Assembly: GCA_032622095.1 (NCBI GenBank)
Contig: CP136066.1
Span: forward strand, 99,407,319-99,471,318
DNA: 64,000 nucleotides
From: Siphonodentalium dalli
Lineage: Eukaryota; Mollusca; Scaphopoda; Gadilida; Siphonodentaliidae
Direction of reading: 5' to 3'
In this document: positions 55,179 to 64,000 of the stretch, piece after piece
How positions within the stretch are numbered: position 1 is the stretch's first letter
Layout: the number at the start of each line of letters is the position of its first letter
Program-made: the position numbers and the translations under genes
Notes under the pieces: generated by a model
What the model saw: the letters and a program-made list of their open reading frames with translations, nothing else
Told to the model about the DNA's origin: nothing
Database searches by the model: none

Positions 55179-57938
55179 CTATTCTGACCTATCTTCGCTA
55201 CAACAAAATGTGAAAGCAGACCGATCAAAGACCGATCAAAGACCGATATTGTCTGGGAAAAACATTCTACGGAATCAAGTGATTATCTGAACTAAAAGGA
55301 CTCAAAACGTCGATTTCGGCGGGCTCTAAGGATAGCTGTGCGCAATCACGAGCAAAAATTCCTGTTAGATGTTGAAACTGCAGCAAACGAAAATCCCACT
55401 CGTTTCTGGAAAATGACGAAGTCTAAAACTAACTCCCATGCAGTTACGAGTGGTATGGATTTAGGAAATGGTATGGGTAAAGAGCCTAGTGCGATCTTAT
55501 CAGATTGGAAATGCTATTTTGAGAACTTATACACTCCCACAGTACACGCTGATCCCGAGTTCAACAAATTCATTACCAACAGCCTCTCGTCGGAATTCGA
55601 TCCCTCCTGCATAAATTATGACTCGACAGTATTTTGCAATGAAATTATGTCAGAAGATGTCAATGCTCAAATAAAAAAACATGAAGAAAAACAAATCATC
55701 GGGTCCGGATGGTATTGCTAACGAGCACCTGATATTTTCTTCTAAACTCATGGTGTCAGTGATTTGTAAACTTTTCAATGGTATTCTTTCACGGGAATGG
55801 ATTTCCACGGTTATGAAATCTGGTATCATTATTCCTCCGCACAAAGGCGACCCGAAGCCGCGGACTAAGCCAGACAGTTATCCTGCAATCACACTTCTCT
55901 CCTCATTGTATAAACTATTCGAGTCGGTCATCTTACACAGCTTTCTGAAAAGTCCATCCCTTAATAAATTTCCACATGCTCTGCAATTCGGATTCCAGAA
56001 GGGAGTCAGCTGCACTATGACGTCGTTCATTGTGCAGGAAGCTATACACTATGCACGCGACAACCACTCCAAAGCTTATGTTTGCTACCTTGATTCTGCA
56101 AAGGCATTTGACTGCGTTTGGCACGAGGGCATCCTGTACAAACTGAACAACCTCGGATGCAATGGGAAAATACTTCGGATAATCCGCAACATGTACTCAA
56201 ATTGCGCTAGCCGTGTGCTCCACAATGGTGATTTGTCAGAGTCATTTGAAATTCGCCAAGGAACAAGACAACGGGCCGTAACATCGCCTTTTTTCTACTT
56301 GACATTCATTGACGATCTCTTGTCTACTCTGGAAGTTTCAGATCAAGGTGCATCTATTGGCAATATCAACTGTACCTCACCAACAACTGCAGATGATATT
56401 ACTATAGTTTCCCTCACAAAAGCCGGTTTGGACAACTTGATGAAAATCTGCTTCAACTACAGCAAGAAATGGCGCTTCTGTTTTTCAAAATCTAAGAGTT
56501 CCGTTGTCGTATACAACGAAACGAAACAACAACACACAAACCAACAAAGATCGTGGATTCTTGGGAATGACACGATCGATGAAAGCACCGACTGTCTCAA
56601 GGAAAATTCGGCAACACTGTTAACCGTGCTACAAATATATCTGAAGTGTTGAGAAAAACATACTTTTCTATCGCTGGTAGGAAACCCTTAAGTATGTGCA
56701 CCCCTCTCACAATGAATAATCTCATACACACCGTTGTGCTCCCAAAGGCTCTTTATGGCGCTGAACTCCTATATTCAACAGATGACAACGCTCTCTGCAC
56801 AATTGAAAAAGGGTCTATGTACATGTATAAAGCACATACAGAATCTTCCAACAAGGGCGAGCACAAACCTCTCACTCAGTCTCCTGGGTGTTTTACCGAT
56901 GAGTCGCCAACTACATTTGAGAAAACGTCTCTTCCTCGGCGAACTTATCCACTTGCCTGCGACTCGAGACTTTCCTTTACGAATTTTCATGAAAAACCTC
57001 TATATGCACAATTTATTCAATGTGAATACCACCGGTTATGTAAAAGACATCATCGATGTTCTAGAAGTGTACAATCTGTCTTCTTATCTTCAAGAATTCT
57101 TATCTTCTGGATCCTTCCCAAAGAAGATCATTTGGAAGCAACTCGTCAAGTCGACCATAAGAGCTCACTATTGTGATGCATGGACTTCAGCAGTGGGTGC
57201 CAATGGTAGCTCTTCTAATCTTCTCCTCATTCATAACGAGCCTCTCGCAGTCTGGAGTGTGTGACGTCTTCTTGCTGCCCATCCTAACAGGAGTTTGGAA
57301 CTGAAAAATCTTGCTAGACTTCTAAATAGATTGTTGTTCGAAAACAATGCCCGATGCATGCTGTGTGCCCACATATATAACAATGAAATTGGACATATTA
57401 CTGACTCGTGCAGATCTGCCACCATGTACATACTCCGATATAATTACTGGTGTATGCTTATCGATAGCTTCGACATCCAGCTATTTAGTTACCTGGGTGC
57501 TCTCACAAACGACCATTTAAATGCGCTGTTACTTGGCAGTACCCAGCTTGGTTGTCATATCCCGACTGAGTCATGGGAGCAGCTCATCATCGCATCTGCT
57601 GCATTTCTGTATGTTGGTTGTCAACTAATTCGCCCCGGAAGTTAAAAGATGACATTCACATGACATTTGATGCAATATGCCTCTCTTGTGGACAATATTC
57701 AACTATGATCTGGCCTCCTTGCCACCCGCATCTACAATGTTTTCTTATATACTCGTTTTTACCTTGCTCTTCGTACAATGTACACATCTTTCCAATTTAT
57801 GTATACAATGTCCTTCCTTGTAAATAGATGCTGGTGTATAGTCCACTTACAATGGTCTCGTTACCACATACTTTCTGTAACTGATATGTATATATGCTCT
57901 TCATACTTGGAGGTCAATAAACAATAATAATAATAAAG
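55179..57938 (+). pseudogene. 5'-truncated LINE with frameshifted reverse transcriptase
   Basis: A 2.76-kb non-LTR retrotransposon in the lectin intron, opposite in sense to the host gene. The readable RT (55681-56652 and adjoining frames) has KKNKSSGPDGIANEHL, the KAFDCVWHEGILYKLNNLG block, IRQGTRQRAVTSPFFYL and a catalytic TADD box in place of the usual (Y/F)ADD. A frameshift in an A-run near 55,675 separates the pre-RT part (55338-55721). Two more shifts follow (about 56,620 and 56,850), then an in-frame TGA at 57262. The C-terminal part has CMLCAHIYNNEIGHITDSC, a CCHC-like knuckle. The endonuclease is missing. The tail ends AATAAACAATAATAATAATA. Clade uncertain (CR1/L2-like is a guess). 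Inactive. Confidence 0.88.
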
Positions 57939-58118
57939 CAGCGATGGCATATAGTAGGTGTGACAGTTTATTATGGTGGAGTTTGGTGACATTGGTGGTC
58001 ACAATTATGTGCCATAGCAAGCCCTGTTGCCCGCTGAGTTTCCGCACAATGAGTTGACTGGACCAATTAACCCATTGCGTTTCACCAAGGTTGATCTCTG
58101 CATGCTCATTACGTTTTG
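57939..58118 (+). repeat. 180-bp direct repeat, right copy
   Basis: The second copy starts directly after the AAT-rich tail of the LINE. It differs from the left copy by three substitutions in 180 bases. Confidence 0.9.
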
Positions 58119-59030
58119 TTACATTGTATTCTCTACGTTATATACAATTGCACGATCGATCTGCCATAATTGTGTTTGACCGTGGCAATCCCTCATTCAC
58201 TCACATATCATGCACGTAGTACGTTTTATTGATATGATCACACTGCATGTTTATCTACTTATGTTAATTCCATGCGTATTAAGACAGTTCCCCAATTGCG
58301 TTTTTAATTTTTCGACGTTTAGTTCTACGCATAATTCCGCTAACATTGTCATGTAGGCCGATGCAGCTGTGTCGGAACTGTTGGGGGGGGGGGGAATGCA
58401 GATGAGAGAAAGTATCTGGAATAAACAAAGCGAACTATATATACAAGGACTTAAACAAGAAAAATGCTGACCATAACGAACTTTGGGAGACTCATTGTGC
58501 GAATATGCAGCGGGATACATGACTAGCTATATATGGCAAATTAATTGTGACGACCAATTGTCACCAAACTCCACCATAATAAATTGGTACACCTACTATG
58601 CCATCGCCACAGTGGTACGTGTGTCCGCAGCCAATTCAAGTCGAAACACACCAATAAAAATATACACATGCATATATACTTAAGGTTCATATTGATTTAC
58701 ACGCGTGTATTATACGCGTGTACATGTATATCACAAGAGTTGAGGCTTGGTGGTTTGAAGCATCAAATTATTATACTTCGATTTTTTCTATGCAATACGT
58801 TCCGATTTTGGGATAACAATAAAAGTACATGTATGTGCCCTGCAAAGTCTTATTTAATTCATGGTCTTGATAAAAATTGTAACCGAAAATCACTGGGTAT
58901 TTCCGATTCCATTTATAGTATATCCGTAGTAAGTCATGTTCATTCATGACGGTAAAATATCCCTGGAACCGTATATATTGACACTAGTTTTCAATAGTAG
59001 CCTGTCAGCTTGGAAGAAGTGTTTACATTT
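58119..59030. other. Lectin intron with an inverted relative of the 180-bp repeat
   Basis: About 58470-58640 matches, inverted and diverged, the sequence around 54970-55110 (the complement of GGCTGCGGACACA.GTACCAC appears at 58605-58630). A poly(G) tract is at 58381-58394. No exon seen. Confidence 0.5.
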
Positions 59031-59035
59031 AGAGT

Positions 59036-59155
59036 ATCAGCCAATCAGAATTTTACGCTTCGGAAATGAAGACGGCCGCCAGCCAATCAAATACCGCGTA
59101 TCATTTCTCTTCGAAAAGGAGTAGGCTGCCAGCCAATCAGATACCACGGATCGTC
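59036..59155 (+). repeat. Three CCAATCA repeats
   Basis: AGCCAATCAGA at 59039, AGCCAATCAAATACC at 59081 and AGCCAATCAGATACC at 59131; the last two share GCC.GCCAGCCAATCA. They could be a short tandem duplication or NF-Y-type CCAAT boxes. Confidence 0.5.
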
Positions 59156-59636
59156 TAGGTCCACACGATTAGCGTCTTTTAGACTACAATAATCAGTTCC
59201 TTTGTTTTAAGTCTAGAGCGTCCGTCCAAACAGTTAAAGAAATCTTTTAATTTTCCCGCACACCCTCCCAATTATTGGTTAATCTTATTCGGACATAGCT
59301 GTTGGCGGCGGTATGGTATATATCCACTTGGCCCGGATATATTACAATATATTGATAGTTGAGCTACTTATTTACTAACGTGTTTGTATATATATACATG
59401 TATTTGTGCAATCATATTTGTGCACCAGTTTACTGTTCATTATGAGTTAATTATGTTTGTTGGCAATAAATATGCCCAAAATGGAATCTGGTGTTTAGTG
59501 AGTTCTGCCCCCTTCTCCAGGAAACAACGTAAAAGTCATTTTTGTGGACTTGGCAATCACTATAGTTATCTTCTTATATATTTTCACCTATCTTAATTGT
59601 CGTGTCGTGTATTTTGAATAATTGTCATGCAAAGTG

Positions 59637-59654
59637 GGGGGGGGGGGGGGGGGT
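59637..59654 (+). repeat. Poly(G) tract
   Basis: About 17 consecutive G inside the lectin intron. Confidence 0.85.
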
Positions 59655-60499
59655 ATTACCGTATTTTGGGGTACTGAAACCTGGAGGCCCGATTCGTCTT
59701 ATCGAAATTGAAACGATGGTCGCTTTGCATATCTGACACAGTATAGCTGACAGCCGTTGATATATGACCGGAGTCTAACGCCGGAATATAAATCGTGACC
59801 GAATTTAGGCATGACGCATGGTGTGCTTTTATTGATGCTTAAAATGGAATTTTTTTTCTTTAAAAAAACCGCTTCTGGAAAAGGTTTTTATAATTTGGTA
59901 CCCCAAGAACTTACGAAAAATTTAAGTTCAAGTTCGGTGTATATATTTATGACATGATATATGACGATAACGAGAGGCAGCTTAATTATTTTTATCAAAA
60001 AAGACATGCAGCCACCTATAAATCATTTTCTACAGTTGAAAATGTCCACGTCTTGTCTATTGATCAATCAATATTGGACTCAGTTGAGTTCTAGGTCCAT
60101 GTATAATAAGCTGCAATCACAAACTCAGAAATTTGGATGGCATTTTCTGGTAGGCATATCGATACAGAAAGCTATATATATACGTGACTTACTTCGGTCA
60201 CCGTTTTTCGAGGTTGTGAAATTTGAAAGCCTAAATCCCCTTTAATTGAATCTGTTCAATATCCGATTATTGGGAGAGCTTATTGCTAAGATATACAGAT
60301 TGCTGATATCATTGGAAAACAGAAAAAAAATAATGTTGAAATTTATACCAAATTATAACGTATGTCCCTGGCCCTACATGGCACCACTATGCCGACTGAG
60401 AATCACGCGATAAGTGTCGTGGGATGCCTACATGTATATCTACATGTAATTCTGGTAATAATTGGCGATAAAATGTTTTATCCCGGAATTTCGCTCTGA

Positions 60500-61330
60500 G
60501 CCCTTCTGTCTTCCTCAATCACTGGCCCTTACGACGCCGACTTTAAGCTCACAACAGTATATTCCATGATTGTACATATAGATGAAGATTTTTTTAGTTT
60601 GGTGAAAATCGGCTACAAATTTTGTTGATACACTGTTGGTGTCTCTTCCCCCACAACCACTAACTCGAATAGGGCAACTTTGGTTTCTTTAAACCATATC
60701 ATTAGATTAGTCGTATCATGGATATGTCTATTTATAAATCGACGACTAAAACATTCTTATCAATGTCTCCATGACCCCAAAACGGCACCAATGTAACGTC
60801 TTTAAACCACGGGATTAGATTTCGCGTATCATGGAGAAGAATATGTATACTTTTGGTGGAAATCAATTTGATGTGCCCCTCCCTCCCCATCCCCGACTCG
60901 AGCGGCGCCACTTTTGACATCTTTAACCCACAATTAGCGATTAAACACATTCGTATCAAATTTAGTGTCCCCATCCCATATCACTGACCCAAACGGCGCC
61001 AATTTGGCGTATGTGTAAGCAGCACGATAAGATTCCTCGTATCATGGAGAATAATCTATCAATGTGGTGGAAATCGGCGCTAACAATTTTTTTCTATCAA
61101 TTTTGGTGCCCCTCCCTCCCAACCCTGACTCGACGGCGCCATGTTTTAGCAGCTTTAAACCATAACATTAGACTCCTCATATCACGGAGTATGATTATGT
61201 ACATTGTATATGTTTGGTGGAAATGGGCAACAAAAGAATGTCATCGAATTTTTTGCCCCTCCCCTTGTTGCTGTCCCTGACACAAACAGCGTCACTTTAT
61301 AAACTGTTTACCTTCACCATTATGTTCCTC
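60500..61330 (+). repeat. Diverged tandem repeat with CGGCGCCA
   Basis: Five to six units of roughly 90-140 bases. They share GAC(T/C)C(G/A)A.CGGCGCCA, TTTAAACCA..A.TAGAT, GTATCATGGAGAA, TTTGGTGGAAAT and TGCCCCTCCCTCCC. Clear units start near 60770, 60895, 60985 and 61125. Drift is too high for a recent array. Confidence 0.65.
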
Positions 61331-61879
61331 GTAAAAAAGAGACACACGTTACACCGGGTAAACCCCTTTAATTAGAGCCATAGATGGCTTCCCGCTAATT
61401 TCTATAGAACACAGATCGATAGACAGACATTCGCAAATATAGATATACATTCTAGGACTTCTTGATACACAAATAGTAAATATAAGTTAACAAGTAATTT
61501 AATCCCTCATATGTATCAAAATCCCATTTCTTGAGAATCATTAGATAAGATTTCAGATTCTATATGCATGCACTGGAGAGGATAAAATAAAATTCTATCA
61601 AAATTACTTTCGGTGATTCTGACATAACAGATGCCTTCATCGTGTAGTTTTTTTTAGTTTGATATCAATAAAGAGAAGAATATTACAAAGAGAGCTCACA
61701 TCTAGCAAATCTTTATCAAGGGGCGAAACTGAAAACCAGTCATTATTAACTAAACTAATCTAACCTCATCAACCTAACTCAACAATTCAACCCAACTTCT
61801 GGAATTTAACCCAACATTGGATAACCCAACAATTTTGACTGAACTCTATTTTGAGTGTACTGCAAAACAAGGTTTAAAC

Positions 61880-62130
61880 ATAGTGGTTTAACCCTTTCTA
61901 TACCAAATTTTCATTGACGAGTAGTTCCCTTAGGAAATGTTCAGATAGGTAGTTTAACTTTTTATCTGAACATTTCCTACAATGAATATGAATTCTGCTC
62001 TAGTATTACCTATGTTTTGTCTTTCGTCTGTGTTTGCTACACTTACACCCCCCAAATAAACAATAGACCGTTCCAATTTACCCTTTTAATCTGAATGGGA
62101 GAATCCATTCAGTTTAGAAAGGTTTACACT
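61880..62130. mobile_element. Possible small TIR element (AACCTTTC ends)
   Basis: AACCCTTTCTATACC near 61889 and GAATCCATTCAGTTTAGAAAGGTTT near 62105 may be inverted ends. AGGAAATGTTCAGATA and TATCTGAACATTTCCT form a hairpin at 61933-61979. Confidence 0.45.
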
Positions 62131-62165
62131 AGAAACAAGGAATCGGGCCAATGCGTTTGACTTAC

Positions 62166-62358
62166 ATCACTGTGCTCCAAGGTCCGTAGAATGCTGACGT
62201 ATGCAGGAAATCAAGGGTGTTATTAGAGTGTATCGTCACAAGGCGCTGTCCTTTCTCTTCACATGATGTCCTGGCGTCGTTCCAATACAGCTCTTGCGTA
62301 TACAGTGTATAGTTGACGAACCTTGTCACTCGATATCCCTCAACTCTATTGAGTGGAA
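62166..62358 (-). CDS. C-type lectin receptor gene, exon with first half of the lectin domain
   Basis: This 193-bp exon enters after CATTACAG in phase 1 and leaves on GTGAT|GTAAGT in phase 2. It encodes 63 full residues containing the N-terminal hallmark of a C-type lectin domain: ELYWNDARTSCEEKGQRLV followed by TIHS, with the first canonical cysteine at local residue 32. Two N-glycosylation sequons are visible (NYT and NNT). The phase-2 end joins exactly to the exon at 54428-54669, restoring the 'WIGL' core strand. The entry in phase 1 requires an upstream exon, presumably with a signal peptide, which I could not identify between 62.8 and 64.0 kb. Only 18 bases separate the exon from a TTAA MITE, so its branch point must lie in or beside that element. 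Confidence 0.9.
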
Positions 62359-62376
62359 CTGTAATGCATGTGTGAC

Positions 62377-62830
62377 TTAAAGGTACTCAATCCGATTCGA
62401 TGGACCCATATCATCAGATTCCAACAACAACAACATTTTTTTAAAATACCGATTCAGTTATCAGAATCGAGTGTTTGCCTAAAAATAATGCTTACCACAG
62501 TCAACTATAGTATAAAATTGCCCAAAACCTGTTATTTATCAAGATTTTGCTCAACGAAATTTCGACGGTTTGTCAAATATCTGACACAAACAAAAGTTAT
62601 TTTAGAGTTATCCACCTTCATCCGCAATTTGGTCCGAGACCGACTTCTCGTCGGCTGCTTACTGGGCCACATAAAATTATCGGTGGTGAAAAATAATAGA
62701 TTTCAAACATCGATATCTGATCACTCTGAGCTTCGATGGGTGGGGTTCCTCGACTCGAATCAAATATTTTTACCACCGAAGCCAAGGAAATAGTCATTTG
62801 CGAGCGTTAACTCGGATTATGCATCTTTAA
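62377..62830 (+). mobile_element. TTAA MITE, family A, copy 6
   Basis: TTAAAGGTACTCAATCCGAT left, CGGATTATGCATCTTTAA right, TTAA on both sides. It ends 18 bases before the lectin exon acceptor. Confidence 0.88.
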
Positions 62831-63806
62831 ATAGGGCGTGTCTCTAGACCGGATTCCAGATCTGGATTGGATTCGTCCCACTTGTTTTAAATGCTTTAAA
62901 AGCGTATTCGGTATAGTTTTCACATTATCAGACCCATCATATGTAATTGCGAATATGTTCTCGTGCAAATGAACACGACAACTGACATCTCTTCTACAAT
63001 CTAGAGCGAGATCTAAACGTGGATTGTATGAACACAATACCGCTCAGATATGCTCTTTCTCACCATTCTGTCTACATATCTCTCAATGTTTCGCTCGCTC
63101 TATCTCTCTTTCCTCCTCCCTCTCTCTCTCTCTCCCTATATGCGAAGAATAGTGTAAATATAAGGTTACAATACACCAAATGATTTACATAGGCCTCAGT
63201 GTATTTGCAGGTAAGATTTGACCCTGCACGAGTATTTAAAATTAAAGAACGTCCTTTTAGACACACGGAAATGTGCCCAAAAGTACTTGTAAACGTGGTG
63301 GATCACACTGCAGCTTGACAAACGTCACACTACCTTTAAAATTGAGAAAAAAATTACATCGAAAAAAACACAAACACCTCCCGTAAATTATTCGCCATTT
63401 GCACAGCCATAACCGTTTACCATGTGGCTATATTTGATGTTTCTCGACGGGAAACACTTTTGTGCATTTTTTCGTGCACTTTTCATCCATGTATCATTGA
63501 CCATTCAGCTGCCCGAATTTTTTTTATGCTGATCCTAGCTTGGGGGTGCCAGGGGAAATCACTCTACTAATTTGTATTTGGTGTATTGTAACCATAAGTG
63601 GGGAACATTGCGCCGACAAGTGGGTCCCTGCATATATAAGCAGAAATAGACTATAGTGTAATCAAATTGTCAAATTTAGCCAGAGCCAATAATCGGAGCT
63701 ACTCCACTACCAGAAAAACACACAACTCGGCCAGACTCGGCAATAATGAATCGAGACTCCATTTATTCGCGAATGGCTACCGTTAGGTATTGTTTATTGT
63801 CATTCC
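62831..63806. other. Upstream lectin intron or flank, no exon recognised
   Basis: The signal-peptide exon should be in this direction, ending in phase 1, but no ATG-hydrophobic-donor combination stands out. A CT-rich microsatellite (TCTCTCTCTC) is at 63118-63134. Confidence 0.4.
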
Positions 63807-64000
63807 GTTTTTAGCTCAACTTTACTTTGTAAAGTTTGAGCTATTGCCATGGCTTGGTATCCGTCGTCCGTGTGTGCGTGTGTGTGCGTGTGTGTGTGTG
63901 CGTGATGCGTCAACAATTTCCTTTAGCACGGGCTACAGTTCGTACCTTTGGTCCGATTATTATGAAATTTGTCATGGATGTTGACATTGACATGTAGATG
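63807..64000 (-). repeat. AAGATGGC-array element, copy 4 (cut by window edge)
   Basis: TTTTTAGCTCAACTTTACTT, TGTAAAGTTTGAGCTATTGC and CCATGG are the reverse complement of the ends at 4268, 6128 and 12485. A (GT)n tract lies at about 63870-63902. Confidence 0.75.

Noticed and set aside
63072-63266. Minus-strand frame considered as the signal-peptide exon of the lectin receptor
   Set aside because: The hydrophobic stretch is followed by a CT-microsatellite translation (REREREGGG) and there is no phase-1 donor.

Overview
This is a window of animal nuclear DNA: AT-rich, intron-rich and packed with transposable elements, with no bacterial-style operons. The best guess is a mollusc or another lophotrochozoan. 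The reasons are the very dense TTAA-flanked MITEs, Helitron-like elements with internal minisatellites, and a C-type lectin receptor whose membrane-proximal tail resembles a family I recall from molluscs. The phylum is inference; that this is a metazoan with spliced genes is well supported.

Two host genes can be read, both on the minus strand. (1) From about 25.28 kb down to 0.9 kb, and continuing past the left edge, lie four exons (25064-25277, 16692-16775, 6689-6846, 905-953). They join in frame at consensus splice sites into the N-terminal half of a YeeE/YedE-type membrane protein (Sulf_transp family, the family of bacterial thiosulfate transporters). (2) From 62.36 kb down to about 45.5 kb lie five exons (62166-62358, 54428-54669, 52979-53236, 47248-47337, 45519-46043). 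They join in frame into a type I membrane receptor: C-type lectin domain, PAN/apple-like cysteine module, short linker, Thr/Ser/Pro-rich stalk, one transmembrane helix. Its signal-peptide exon is probably beyond 62.8 kb or outside the window, and the end of its cytoplasmic tail is uncertain.

Nearly everything else is mobile or repeated DNA. 1-6.7 kb (YedE introns): diverged tandem repeats, a foldback MITE, a piggyBac-like element and a long array with repeated AAGATGGC/GGCCAT units. 7-16.7 kb: dispersed repeats, MITEs and a hAT element with perfect 8-bp target duplications. 16.8-25 kb: a nest (MITE inside a hAT-like element inside a piggyBac-like element) and a second hAT with GGTCCGG-rich ends, itself hit by another element. 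25.5-45.5 kb (between the genes): Helitron-like elements in head-to-tail tandem, composite palindromes, TTAA MITEs, a 2.7-kb TIR element with internal duplications, a ~178-bp satellite array, a decayed LINE and another Helitron-like cluster. 45.5-62.4 kb (lectin introns): MITEs close to splice sites, a foldback element built of 16-17-bp repeats, and a 2.76-kb LINE flanked by a 180-bp direct duplication. 62.4-64 kb: one more TTAA MITE and the edge of another AAGATGGC-type element.

The two genes show no obvious functional link. One suggests handling of a small sulfur anion across a membrane, the other extracellular glycan recognition. No tRNA, rRNA, CRISPR or bacterial feature was recognised.
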